From assembly GCA_023228245.1 (NCBI GenBank), contig JALOBN010000005.1:1-64000 (forward strand): a DNA stretch of 64,000 bases, read 5' to 3'. Positions within the stretch are counted from its first letter, which is position 1. Every line of letters begins with the position of its first letter. The position numbers and the translations under genes are program-made. The notes beneath the pieces were generated by a model that was given only the letters and a program-made list of their open reading frames with translations, was not told the origin of the DNA and did not search any database. The DNA comes from Candidatus Pacearchaeota archaeon (GTDB lineage Archaea > Nanoarchaeota > Nanoarchaeia > Pacearchaeales > GW2011-AR1). Shown here piece after piece: positions 23,062 through 31,889 of the stretch.

Positions 23062-24010
23062 TTTTTCCTCCAACAATTAAATAAAGCTCTGCCATCCTTG
23101 TCCACATACCATTCCCCGCTTCTTCAAAATAGTGTGCATAAAGAGTTTTATCGACGCGAACATCAATTTCTTCTACTCTGGGTAAAGGATGCATTATTTT
23201 AAAATTGGAGGAAACTTTTTTCAACATTTCTGGAATAAGATGATAACTCTTCACAATTTTCTTGTACTCTTGCTCCCCATCAAATCCCTCGGGAAATCTT
23301 TCTCGCTGAATTCTTGTCATATACAAAACATCACACCCTCGAATAACTTCTTCAAGTTCAGATAAACCGTGTTCCGAAATTTGTATTAAATCTTGATGTT
23401 CTAAAATTTTTTCTTTAGGAAATTTCAAAAAGTCGGGAGAGAATAAATGGACATTACAATTATTATAATTTGAAAGAGCAGAAACTAGCGAGTGAGTTGT
23501 TCTTCCATATTTCAAATCTCCCGCAATCGCAATATTCAGCCCATCAATTTTTCCCCTCAATTCTCGAATCGTGTACAAATCCAAAATTGTTTGGGTAGGG
23601 TGTTCATTTTTTCCGTCGCCAGCATTAATCACAGGAACATTGGTTAAATCTGCAACAAACTGTGCAGAACCATCTTGACGATGTCTTAACACAAATGCGT
23701 CAGGTTCATATCTTTCAATTGTCTTGATTGTATCTCTCAAAGTTTCACCTTTGTTAATAGAACTAGTACTAATATCAAAATCCAAAAATCTCCCGCCAAG
23801 TTTTGTAATCGCCATTTGAAAGCTTAAATCTGTTCTCGTGCTATTTTCAAAAAATAATGGAACTATAATTTTTCCGTCGAGAGAATGTGCAAATTTAGAG
23901 GGATTTTGTTTAATTTTATCTGTCTGCCAAAAAAGATATTCCAGTTCCTCTCTGGAAAAATCATTTATAGAGATTATGTCTCTTCCTAAAAAATCTTTTT
24001 CACAAACCAT
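23054..24010 (-). CDS. pyrB: aspartate carbamoyltransferase catalytic chain
   Basis: 318 residues. Carries the carbamoyl-phosphate-binding STRT (FENSTRTDLSFQMAI, residues 57-60), the HPTQTILDLYTI segment, and the C-terminal HPLPRVEEIDVRVD. Catalyses the first committed step of pyrimidine synthesis, carbamoyl phosphate plus aspartate to carbamoyl-aspartate, in a complex with PyrI. Other pyrimidine genes are not in the window. Confidence 0.96.
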   Translation of the reverse strand: MVCEKDFLGRDIISINDFSREELEYLFWQTDKIKQNPSKFAHSLDGKIIVPLFFENSTRTDLSFQMAITKLGGRFLDFDISTSSINKGETLRDTIKTIERYEPDAFVLRHRQDGSAQFVADLTNVPVINAGDGKNEHPTQTILDLYTIRELRGKIDGLNIAIAGDLKYGRTTHSLVSALSNYNNCNVHLFSPDFLKFPKEKILEHQDLIQISEHGLSELEEVIRGCDVLYMTRIQRERFPEGFDGEQEYKKIVKSYHLIPEMLKKVSSNFKIMHPLPRVEEIDVRVDKTLYAHYFEEAGNGMWTRMAELYLIVGGKNE

Positions 24011-24120
24011 TAAAATATAATTGGCAATTTTCTACTTTTAAAAAAATCTGTAATGTAAAATATAATTTCCAGAACAGAACTCTTATAAACCAAGAAACTA
24101 TTTCTTAGTTATATTTCTAA

Positions 24121-24927
24121 TTAAATTAATTCGGCAAGAATTTTAGCACCAAGTTTAATTGTCAAATTATTATTTTGCTTATCCATTTTCTCATTAATTT
24201 CAACTAAATCTATTGCCTTCAAATTTTTTATTTTTTTTATTCTTTTAATTAAATAAAGAAATTCTCTGCTTGTCAACCCCCCCACTTCAGGATAACCCGT
24301 CGATGGTGCAAAAACTGGGTCGATAACGTCGATGTCGATTGAAACATAAAGCTCTTTCCCATTTGAAAATTCCATAATTGAATCACACATATCCTGCAAA
24401 TCCTCGGCAAGATTATTTATTGAAAGGGTTTTAATTTTATTTTCTTTGATAAAATTAATTTCGTCATCGTGAGAATTTCTTAAACCTACAAGTAAAATAT
24501 TTTCTGCAGGAAATCCTTCTTCGACAATTTTTCTCAGCCATTCTTCGTGCGTCGGTTCTTTCATCGGCTCCATACAATCTGGATGCGCATCAAAAATAAT
24601 TAGACAGGGTTTTTTCTTTTTATCTTTGCAGTATTTCAAAAACGCTTTTGTCGTAGGATAACTAATTGAATGGTCTCCGCCTAAAAAAATCGTCTGAGGT
24701 TTTTCTTCTAAAATATCTAAAGAATTTTTAAAAATTAGATTATTGCTTAATTCAAGGTTAGAATTATCGACATGAATTTCTTCCAAGTCAAATGAAGAAA
24801 CATCAATAAATTTCCCATCTTCACTGCTATAAATTTCTTTAATATTTTCTAAAATAGCATTTCCAGATTTCTCACAGCCCTTCGTTTTTCCCAGCCCGTT
24901 AATCAAAGGTATTTTTACAATAAACAT
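24121..24927 (-). CDS. arginase/agmatinase family ureohydrolase
   Basis: 268 residues from the ATG at 24927 (MFIVKIPLING); the longer frame to 25008 looks like extra N-terminal sequence not typical of the family. Metal ligands are seen in GGDHSISYPT, FDAHPDCM (DAHxD) and SIDIDVIDP (DxDxxDP). Two Mn ions would bind here. The substrate (arginine, agmatine or formimidoyl compounds) cannot be told. It stands alone on the minus strand. Confidence 0.85.
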   Translation of the reverse strand: MFIVKIPLINGLGKTKGCEKSGNAILENIKEIYSSEDGKFIDVSSFDLEEIHVDNSNLELSNNLIFKNSLDILEEKPQTIFLGGDHSISYPTTKAFLKYCKDKKKKPCLIIFDAHPDCMEPMKEPTHEEWLRKIVEEGFPAENILLVGLRNSHDDEINFIKENKIKTLSINNLAEDLQDMCDSIMEFSNGKELYVSIDIDVIDPVFAPSTGYPEVGGLTSREFLYLIKRIKKIKNLKAIDLVEINEKMDKQNNNLTIKLGAKILAELI

Positions 24928-25023
24928 ATAATCATTCAGAAGAAATAGTTTAAAGATTTTATTAATGAAAACCAAACCATTGGAATAAGAAAAATTTATA
25001 AATAACAAAAAATTAATTCAATT

Positions 25024-25602
25024 ATGAAAAGAGGAAAAATAATTTTTAAGTTTTCTAATCGAGTTTTATACTCACTAATAACTTTGGGAATTTTAATTGC
25101 AGTTGGTGTTGGAGTTTATGCCGCAACATATACTGCAACAGGAGCAGGACATCCTTACACAGAAATTTCTACTTGTGGAGCAAATCAAATTTTGAGAATG
25201 AATGCAGCAGGAACTTCTTGGGAATGTGTAAGTATGGGATATGAAATAGTTTATGGAGAGGTAGTAGAGAAGGGTACATCCATTCAGGCGAAAGTTTACT
25301 GCCCCGCAGGAAAAATAGTGATTGGTGGGGGATGTGAGGTACATTGGAATTATCCTTATCCAGAAAGTATGGCAAAGAGTGTACCCTTTACTAATGGAAC
25401 TTCCAGCGGATGGATTTGCAACTCTAATCCTGTGACTAGATATGGAGAATATACTGAGGATAAGAGCATATATCCAAAAATTAGAGCATATGCAATTTGT
25501 ATAAATACCCAATATCCGATAACTGTAACAATACCTGGTAGTGATGGGATTACTGTATCTACCTACAGTAGTGATGGGAAGCATACTACTACTGTCTATT
25601 AG
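25024..25602 (+). CDS. secreted or membrane-anchored hypothetical protein
   Basis: 192 residues. A short basic N-terminus is followed by one hydrophobic helix (about residues 15-34, YSLITLGILIAVGVGVYA) and an extracellular part with six cysteines (STCGANQ, WECVSMG, VYCPAGK, GGGCEVHW). The C-terminus holds two similar segments (GSDGITVSTY, SSDGKHTTTVY). I recognise no family, though STCGANQILRMNAAG resembles beta-rich sugar- or tail-type repeats. A TATA-like element (TTTATAAATA) lies about 25 bp before the ATG. Confidence 0.6.
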   Translation: MKRGKIIFKFSNRVLYSLITLGILIAVGVGVYAATYTATGAGHPYTEISTCGANQILRMNAAGTSWECVSMGYEIVYGEVVEKGTSIQAKVYCPAGKIVIGGGCEVHWNYPYPESMAKSVPFTNGTSSGWICNSNPVTRYGEYTEDKSIYPKIRAYAICINTQYPITVTIPGSDGITVSTYSSDGKHTTTVY

Positions 25603-25621
25603 AAGGATATTATCCTAAATT

Positions 25622-26821
25622 TTATTCAGGTAACAAAGCAAGGAAACTATATTTCTTTATCTTTGCCAATTCTTTAACGTCTTGTAGTTTTACATTACGG
25701 ATATTTTTTTCAAAATCATAAAATTCACGCGCGTCACCGTCGATTTCGTGCATAAGTAAGTTAACCATCTGCGTTTGCGATTCTTCTTGCGAAATATGAT
25801 AATTCCCGATAATCTGTTCTTTAACTTCATTAAGTTCTTTCTCTGAAAGTTCTTTTGAAACTTTTTTGAATTCTTGAAGTATTAATTCTTTAACGACTTT
25901 AATTTTATCCTTCGTCGTCCCTGCCCAAATTAAATTGTAAGCAAATTTGTTAAAAACATTAGATTCTCCTTTTATCGAATAAGCTAAATTTCTCTTTTCT
26001 CTTATTTCAGAAAAAAGTCTCGACGACATCCCGCCAGCCATCAAAGTGCTAAGAACAAGAGCAGAATAACTTTTTTTATTTGTAGCGAGCGGGACATGAT
26101 AAGCAAAAACTAAATTAGCTTGGTCAATTCCTTTTCTCTTTTCAATTTTAGTTCCATTTTTCGGAGAAAATTTAAGATTAGGAACTTTACCTTTTACATT
26201 TCCAAAATTATTTTCTGCAAATTTTACAATTTCATCAAAATTCGCATCACCGACGACGCAAAGGATAAAATTATTCGGAGTATAAACTTCATTAAACTTC
26301 TTGACAATTTTTTTCCTGTCAATTGAAGACATCGTCTCATAAGTTCCAATCAAACTTTTCCCAAGTGTCCCAGTGTAAAGTTCATTCTCTATTTTATCCA
26401 TAATATAAATGTGCGGAATATCCCTTCGCATTTTAATTTCTTCAAAAATAACTTTCCTTTCTTTTTCCAATTCTTTCTCGTCGAAAAGTGGATTCTTTAT
26501 CATATCAGATAAAACTTCCAGTGCAACACCAAGATGATGATGCGGCATCTTACACCAATAAGCAGTAACTAATTCATCAGTAAATCCATTAAGCTCTCCC
26601 CCTTTTTTTTCAATTTCTTCTGCAATCTGTTTTGAATTTCTCGTAGGAGTTCCTTTGTAAAGCATATGCTCAATAAAATGTGAAATCCCTTTTTCCGACG
26701 GAGTTTCATTAATTCCCCCATTTCGAACTGCAAAAGCAACTGCAACAATCGGCAAATCTCTCTTCTCAAAAATAATAGTCATCCCGTTTTTCAAAACTTT
26801 TCTGTAAAATAAGGGTTTCAT
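25622..26821 (-). CDS. M16-family zinc metallopeptidase (PqqL/MPP-like)
   Basis: 399 residues. The inverted zinc motif HxxEH reads HFIEH at residues 48-52, and a third ligand Glu is expected in the ELEKERKVIFEEI helix. Members of this single-subunit archaeal/bacterial class cleave peptides and are related to mitochondrial processing peptidase. The ATG at 26821 is preceded by GGAG about 10 bp upstream within a hairpin leader shared with the pilin-like gene at 9447. The protein has no signal sequence, so it is probably cytosolic. Confidence 0.92.
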   Translation of the reverse strand: MKPLFYRKVLKNGMTIIFEKRDLPIVAVAFAVRNGGINETPSEKGISHFIEHMLYKGTPTRNSKQIAEEIEKKGGELNGFTDELVTAYWCKMPHHHLGVALEVLSDMIKNPLFDEKELEKERKVIFEEIKMRRDIPHIYIMDKIENELYTGTLGKSLIGTYETMSSIDRKKIVKKFNEVYTPNNFILCVVGDANFDEIVKFAENNFGNVKGKVPNLKFSPKNGTKIEKRKGIDQANLVFAYHVPLATNKKSYSALVLSTLMAGGMSSRLFSEIREKRNLAYSIKGESNVFNKFAYNLIWAGTTKDKIKVVKELILQEFKKVSKELSEKELNEVKEQIIGNYHISQEESQTQMVNLLMHEIDGDAREFYDFEKNIRNVKLQDVKELAKIKKYSFLALLPE

Positions 26822-26862
26822 TTGGAAAACTCCTTTTTGGCAAATGAATGAAAAATTTTTAA
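26818..26862 (-). promoter_or_regulatory. leader with Shine-Dalgarno in a hairpin loop, copy 2
   Basis: On the minus strand CATTTG pairs with CAAATG that contains the start codon, and AAAAAGGAGTTTT inside presents GGAG in a loop. Most of the sequence is shared with 9444-9486. It may control translation initiation of the M16 peptidase gene. Confidence 0.4.
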
Positions 26863-26912
26863 TTTTGCTTTCATAAAAAGAATAAGAGAAAATCCTATTT
26901 AAACTTTAATTA

Positions 26913-27413
26913 TTAAAGTCCTTGTCTCTTTCCAATTTTCTTAATTAAAAATTCTCGGATATTTTCTGCTTCCTTAACTGAAACTGCAGGAATATAACCT
27001 TCTGAAACCATTCCGCCCTGCGAAGCCATGTGATAACCCGCAGTCTGAATATTTAATGTTGAAAAACCCAGCATCCTCGCCAAAATCCCTCGACAGATAT
27101 CGATGTTCTGAACTCTTTCAAAAGGTATCGCAGAATATTTTTTCCAAATAATTCCATGCTCCAATTTTACCTCGCGAGAAGTAAGTTCGTACTTCCAATT
27201 TTTATAAGCAAATTTAGAGTAAATCTCTCCAAAAGCAACAGCAAGAATAATTCCCGAAAAAGAAAATACAAAAGCAAAATAAAAAGATGGACTATCTGAA
27301 TTAGACATTACAAAAGGAATGAAGAAACTTCCAAAGATAAATATTAAAAATAATAAAGAAAAATAAGTTCTAACTCTAAAAATCCACTTCGCACCAGAAT
27401 GTAATTGTTTCAT
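26913..27413 (-). CDS. PH-domain (bPH2/DUF304) membrane protein
   Basis: 166 residues with two N-terminal TM helices (about residues 15-62), then YELTSREVKLEHGIIWKKYS and FERVQNIDICRGILARM, the hallmark of YdbT/DUF304 bacterial PH-like domains, which sit on membranes with a soluble beta-sandwich. The biochemical role of the family is poorly known. It lies between a methyltransferase gene and the M16 peptidase gene on the same strand. Confidence 0.85.
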   Translation of the reverse strand: MKQLHSGAKWIFRVRTYFSLLFLIFIFGSFFIPFVMSNSDSPSFYFAFVFSFSGIILAVAFGEIYSKFAYKNWKYELTSREVKLEHGIIWKKYSAIPFERVQNIDICRGILARMLGFSTLNIQTAGYHMASQGGMVSEGYIPAVSVKEAENIREFLIKKIGKRQGL

Positions 27414-27437
27414 AATAAAAAAACGATGCTTATCTTT

Positions 27438-28250
27438 TTAAGATTTGCTAAAAACAATATAATGTTCTCCGCCGATTTCAAAGTCATCTAAAATTTTAAA
27501 ATTATCTTGGACAAAATCTAAAATCCAGCTTCTCTTGGCTCCAAAATTTTTTCGATTTCCCAAACTTTTCGTCGCAAAACTTAGAACAAATTTATCCGCA
27601 AGAGGAACAAGTTCAGAAATTAATTCTTTGGAATAGTCATGTTTAATTTTCTCAAGAGCGTCGATAACTTTGAACAAAAAAATAATTCTTGGTTTTTTCT
27701 CGTCCTTAATCATCTTCTTAACTTTCTCTTTTTCAAACAAACTTAAAACAACAGCATTTCCATTTAGTTTATTTTTTTCAAAATAAAAATTCATTAATTC
27801 AACAAGTTGTCCGACAGATTCTATTGCTGTGTATTTTACTTTAACCCCCGCTTCTTTAAAAAAATTAAAACTAAATCCATTTACTCCAGCACCCAAATCA
27901 ATAACACTCGCAGTTTTATATTCGCTAAAAATTCTTTTGTAAATTTCTTTATAATGGGATAATCTTTCTCCCGTTTGGCCATTTTTGGACGAACGTTGAA
28001 CGTTCATACGTTCTCTAGTAGAAATATGTTTTCGCAAAATCCATTCGGGCTCTTTATTTTTCAAAGACAAAAGTTTCTTGCTGACAAACGCACTGAAATT
28101 TTTTCTTAATAATTCCTTGGTTAATTTTATTTTTTCCTCTTCGCTGGCTTGCCGTTTTTCAAAATTCTCGAACGCCATTTCAATATCTTTTTCAGGAAGT
28201 TGAGAGAATTCTCTTTTCTCCCTAATTTTATCAATTATTTCCTTTTTCAT
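27438..28250 (-). CDS. ArmA/Rmt-like 16S rRNA methyltransferase family protein
   Basis: 270 residues. An N-terminal helical domain (about 1-85) leads to the ISTRERM segment; a SAM-binding site VIDLGAGVNGFSF follows, then FLFKVIDALEKIKHD and FATKSLGNRKNF, which match the KxxPxLE and FPTRSLGGR motifs of the ArmA/RmtB/FmrO family. Those enzymes methylate G1405 N7 of 16S rRNA and give aminoglycoside resistance. Archaeal relatives may act on another rRNA site. The M7 start is chosen because M1 begins six residues earlier with no family support. Confidence 0.7.
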   Translation of the reverse strand: MKKEIIDKIREKREFSQLPEKDIEMAFENFEKRQASEEEKIKLTKELLRKNFSAFVSKKLLSLKNKEPEWILRKHISTRERMNVQRSSKNGQTGERLSHYKEIYKRIFSEYKTASVIDLGAGVNGFSFNFFKEAGVKVKYTAIESVGQLVELMNFYFEKNKLNGNAVVLSLFEKEKVKKMIKDEKKPRIIFLFKVIDALEKIKHDYSKELISELVPLADKFVLSFATKSLGNRKNFGAKRSWILDFVQDNFKILDDFEIGGEHYIVFSKS

Positions 28251-28301
28251 AATTTTTAATGAATTCACAAATTTTTTAATCTATGGTATTCTCGAATAAG
28301 T

Positions 28302-29213
28302 ATGACGATAAACGCTCACCCAGAATATATCTCCGCAGAAAAAGAATATTATTCTGCCGAAGACGATGAAGAAAGATTAAAGGCTCTTGAAAAAATGATT
28401 TCTGTTTTGCCTGGACATAAAGGTGCAGAAAAATTAAGAGCACAAATAAGATTAAGATATAAAAAACTAAAAGAAAAATTATCTAAAGAGAAAAAGTCAA
28501 AAAAATCTTCGAGTAAAGTTGGAATAAAAAAAGAAGATATGCAAGCAGTTATCGTCGGTAAAACCGGAACAGGAAAATCTTCTTTGATTTCTTTGTTAAC
28601 AAATGTTCACACAAAAATTGCAGATTATCCTTTCACAACAAAATCGCCAGTAGTCGGAATAATGGATTATGAAAATATTGGAATCCAATTAATTGAAGTT
28701 CCAGCAATTGAATCAGAATATTATGACAGAGGAATTGTAAACACCGCAGATACAATAATCATTTTAGTAACCGCCGTCGAGCAAATTCAAGAAATCGAAA
28801 AGAAAATTGAAAAAGCAAGTGGGAAAAAAATAATTGTTTTTAATAAAATTGATTTATTTTCGGAAAATGAAAAAAGAAAACTTTCTGCTACTTTGTCGTC
28901 GAAAAGACATGATTTTCTAATAATTTCGACGGCAACAAGTGAAGGGATTGAAAAATTAAAAGAAAAATTATTTCAAAGTTTTCCTAAACTTAGGGTTTAT
29001 ACCAAAGAGCCAGGAAAAGAAAAAGCAAAAAAACCGATAATTCTTCCACCAGAAAGCACGGTTAAAAATGTTGCTGAAAAAATTCTGAAAGGTTTCTCTG
29101 CAAAAATAAAAGAAACAAGAATTTGGGGGCCGAGTTCAAAATATGCGGGGCAAATCGTCGGATTAAATCACGTAATGAAAGATATGGACGTCGTGGAATT
29201 TAGAACAAAATAA
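28302..29213 (+). CDS. TGS-domain GTPase (DRG/Obg-like)
   Basis: 303 residues. A charged, Lys-rich helical N-terminus (about 1-80) precedes a G domain: G1 GKTGTGKSS, G4 NKID and a G5-like ISTATSEG. In place of the G3 DxxG it has EVPAI, so nucleotide hydrolysis may be altered. C-terminal residues (about 235-303, ILPPESTVKNVAEKIL...GQIVGLNHVMKDMDVVEF) form a TGS domain. Related to DRG proteins that associate with ribosomes. Stands divergent from the methyltransferase gene. Confidence 0.82.
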   Translation: MTINAHPEYISAEKEYYSAEDDEERLKALEKMISVLPGHKGAEKLRAQIRLRYKKLKEKLSKEKKSKKSSSKVGIKKEDMQAVIVGKTGTGKSSLISLLTNVHTKIADYPFTTKSPVVGIMDYENIGIQLIEVPAIESEYYDRGIVNTADTIIILVTAVEQIQEIEKKIEKASGKKIIVFNKIDLFSENEKRKLSATLSSKRHDFLIISTATSEGIEKLKEKLFQSFPKLRVYTKEPGKEKAKKPIILPPESTVKNVAEKILKGFSAKIKETRIWGPSSKYAGQIVGLNHVMKDMDVVEFRTK

Positions 29214-29215
29214 TT

Positions 29216-29488
29216 TTAACTAATCCAAAAATCATTTAATTTTTTGCTTATATCCAAATGCAAAGATTTTTCACGATAATCTACATCAAGAAGAAGTTTT
29301 CTTTTCTCGTCGTAAATCCTTGCACCAAGAATACTTGACCTATCAATTCTGTTTTCTCTTTCTTCAAGAATTTTTTTTACTAGATAATTACACGCGTCAA
29401 TGGGATCTCCCGGAAAATCAAAATCAGGATGGAAATGTCTTATTGCACAACCATTAGCACAGTAGATTATTTCCATTTCATATTTCAT
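29216..29488 (-). CDS. hypothetical protein with CxxC motif
   Basis: 90 residues from the ATG at 29488 (another at 29476). The TTTAAATTTAAA element at about 29505-29516 fits a leaderless start. Residues YCANGCAIRHFHPDFDFP carry a C-x3-C and two His residues, possibly a metal site. The rest is helical and beta mixed. No family recognised. It is convergent with the GTPase gene and separated from it by 2 bp. Confidence 0.5.
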   Translation of the reverse strand: MKYEMEIIYCANGCAIRHFHPDFDFPGDPIDACNYLVKKILEERENRIDRSSILGARIYDEKRKLLLDVDYREKSLHLDISKKLNDFWIS

Positions 29489-29528
29489 CAAGGAGTTATT
29501 CAATTTAAATTTAAAAGAATTATTGTGA

Positions 29529-30545
29529 TTACTGATAAGCTTCCTTCTGTAATTTTTCTAAAATTTTTCTTTCCTTTTGAATCGGTTTTAAAATTTCAAC
29601 AATCTCTTTAGCGACGGCAATTTTCAAATCCATCGGATGAAGTTTTTTCTCAATAAAATCTTTTTCAACTTCTTCATAATTTTTATAAGAAACATCTCCA
29701 CCAAATTTCTTGTCTCTCTTTACAACAAATTTCTCTTTTTTATCTCCCCTAAGTGTCATAATAACATATTTCAAAAATGCCATTACTCCATTATCCGGAT
29801 TTCCCTCAACACAATCTGCACTATTTACTTTTTGCATTACTGTTTTTTCATCGTCGAGAAAATCAATTTTTGACTTAGGGTCTGAAGAAGACATTTTTTT
29901 CCCAATCAATCCAGGAATTAAAGGATTCATAATTTCAACTCTTGATTTGTAACCAATTTTAGGCAAATTCTCTCTCGCTAAAACCATAATTTTTCTCTGG
30001 TCTGTCCCGCCAAGTTGGCAATCAACTTCAAGATATTGCTCGTCAATCGCTTGCATTAACGGATAAATAATTCCAGAAAGTTTTGGATTATCGGTTATCT
30101 TAACAACATCAGACGCCGCCTTCGTAGCGTCGTGAACAGAAACATTCGACGACATTTGCAAAACGTCATACATATATTCGGGTTTCAATTCCATTTCACT
30201 GCCCTTGACAATTTCTAATTCAGAAACATCACCGGACATGGATTTAATTATCAAAGGGATTATTTTCTCATAATAATCATATCTTTTTTCTAAAATATTC
30301 CACGGAACATTATCTAATGCAGCATGCAAATCTGCAAGAAGAATTTTAACATGAAAACCAGCTTTCAAAAAATCGGAAATTTTCAGTGCAGGAAATAAAT
30401 AAGCAATGCTCGGTTTTCCCGTAGGTGCAGTTCCCCAATAAATCACCGGTTTCTTTTTTTTAGCAAGCAAATCTTTCAATTCTTTTTCAGTAATAATCTC
30501 TTCAGTATTTCTTTTGACTAATTCAAATCTTTCTTCAACATTCAT
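29529..30545 (-). CDS. tyrS: tyrosyl-tRNA synthetase, eukaryote-like type
   Basis: 338 residues. Class I aminoacyl-tRNA synthetase charging tRNA-Tyr. The signature is YWGTAPTGKPSIAYLFP, close to human cytosolic TyrRS (GTATTGKPHVAYF); the first His of the HIGH-type motif is replaced by Ser. GGTDQRKIMVL and KMSSS (about residue 218) follow. The N-terminal 50 residues and the STAD-like core resemble the eukaryote/archaeal branch. No C-terminal extension. Cognate tRNA-Tyr is not in the window. Confidence 0.92.
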   Translation of the reverse strand: MNVEERFELVKRNTEEIITEKELKDLLAKKKKPVIYWGTAPTGKPSIAYLFPALKISDFLKAGFHVKILLADLHAALDNVPWNILEKRYDYYEKIIPLIIKSMSGDVSELEIVKGSEMELKPEYMYDVLQMSSNVSVHDATKAASDVVKITDNPKLSGIIYPLMQAIDEQYLEVDCQLGGTDQRKIMVLARENLPKIGYKSRVEIMNPLIPGLIGKKMSSSDPKSKIDFLDDEKTVMQKVNSADCVEGNPDNGVMAFLKYVIMTLRGDKKEKFVVKRDKKFGGDVSYKNYEEVEKDFIEKKLHPMDLKIAVAKEIVEILKPIQKERKILEKLQKEAYQ

Positions 30546-30588
30546 TTCATTAAGATAAATTATTAATTATTAAAGTTTTCTGCACTGA

Positions 30589-31776
30589 GTGTTAATACAA
30601 TTTTTAATTTCAATCATCGCAGGAATCGTCGCGGGAACGATTACAGGTTTAATTCCCGGAATTCATATAAATCTTGTAGGTACAATTTTGATAAGTTTAT
30701 CTTTAACAATTCTCTCAAAAATAGATTCAATTTATCTCGCTGTATTCATAACAGCAGTAGCAATCACACATACATTTGTAGATTTCATTCCGTCAATTTT
30801 TCTCGGATGCCCCGACACAGAAACAGAACTTTCAATTCTTCCAGGACATGAATTACTAAAAGACGGACGAGGTTATGAAGCAGTTATGCTCGCAGTTTAC
30901 GGAGGGCTCGCTGCAGTTTTTCTTCTTCCGCTTCTCGCATTTCCGTTGTCTTTTTTATTCTCAAATATTTATGATTTAATTGTATCCAAAATGTTTTGGA
31001 TTTTATTAATTACATTTTCTATTTTAATTTTTACAGAGAAAAGAAAATTCGCTGCATTATTTGTTTTTTTAATTTCGGGACTATTCGGTTTATGTGCTTT
31101 GAATTTAGAATTAAACGAACCTCTGCTTCCAATGTTAACAGGATTATTCGGAAGTTCACTTTTAATTTTGAGTATAAAAAATAAAACACAAATTCCAGAA
31201 CAAAAAATTTCTTCTCCAGGTAAAAAAATTATAAAACCAGTTTTGTCGTCGGTAATTGCTTCTCCATTGTGCGGGTTTCTTCCAGGACTCGGAAGCGGGC
31301 AAGCCGCAGTTTTAGGAAATTTATTTTCAAAAGGAGACAAAGAAAGATTCCTAACTTTAATCGGTTCAACAAATATTTTAGTTATGGGTTTTTCTTTCAT
31401 TTCACTTTATGCAATTTCAAAAACAAGAACGGGTGCAGCGGCAGCAGTAAAAGAAATTTTAGGAAATTTATCTGGAGAAGTTTTAATATTAATTTTATTG
31501 GCTATTTTAATTAGTGGGATAATTTCTTTTTTTGTAACAAAATTTCTCGCAGGAGTTTTATCTAAAAAAATCACAAGAATAGATTATTCTAAATTGTCAA
31601 TTGCAACTTTAATTTTTCTGATAATAATTGTATTTGCAATTTCAGGATTTTTAGGTTTGCTAGTTTTAATTGCTTCAACGCTTCTTGGAATTTTTTGCAA
31701 TTCATTAAATGTCAAGAAAACAAATATGATGGGATGCCTGCTTTTACCGACGATAATTTACTATTTTCCGTTCTAA
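30589..31776 (+). CDS. TctA/DUF112-family permease
   Basis: 395 residues, ten or more TM segments, two similar halves with GLIPGIHINLVGT near the N-terminus and GFLPGLGSGQAAVLGNL in the middle. These Gly-Pro-rich loops characterise the tricarboxylate TctA/DUF112 family. The start codon is GTG at 30589; a TATA-like stretch (TTAAAG) lies about 20-25 bp upstream. No TctB/TctC partners are visible, so substrate and coupling are unknown. Convergent with polC. Confidence 0.8.
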   Translation: MLIQFLISIIAGIVAGTITGLIPGIHINLVGTILISLSLTILSKIDSIYLAVFITAVAITHTFVDFIPSIFLGCPDTETELSILPGHELLKDGRGYEAVMLAVYGGLAAVFLLPLLAFPLSFLFSNIYDLIVSKMFWILLITFSILIFTEKRKFAALFVFLISGLFGLCALNLELNEPLLPMLTGLFGSSLLILSIKNKTQIPEQKISSPGKKIIKPVLSSVIASPLCGFLPGLGSGQAAVLGNLFSKGDKERFLTLIGSTNILVMGFSFISLYAISKTRTGAAAAVKEILGNLSGEVLILILLAILISGIISFFVTKFLAGVLSKKITRIDYSKLSIATLIFLIIIVFAISGFLGLLVLIASTLLGIFCNSLNVKKTNMMGCLLLPTIIYYFPF

Positions 31777-31791
31777 AATCACTTCTGTATG

Positions 31792-31829
31792 TTTTCCTAT
31801 TTTGATATTTGAAAAGTATCAAAGGAAAA
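31792..31829. terminator. hairpin between convergent permease and polC genes
   Basis: TTTTCCTATTTTGATA pairs with TATCAAAGGAAAA across a 9-nt loop; a 3-nt bulge is in the left arm. It sits in the 113-bp gap between two converging genes and could act as a bidirectional transcription end or 3' protection. T-rich runs follow on both sides. Confidence 0.5.
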
Positions 31830-31889
31830 ATCAAAAATAATCTGCAATATATTTTTGTTTTAATATTCAAAGAAGATTAAAGGAAAAAA

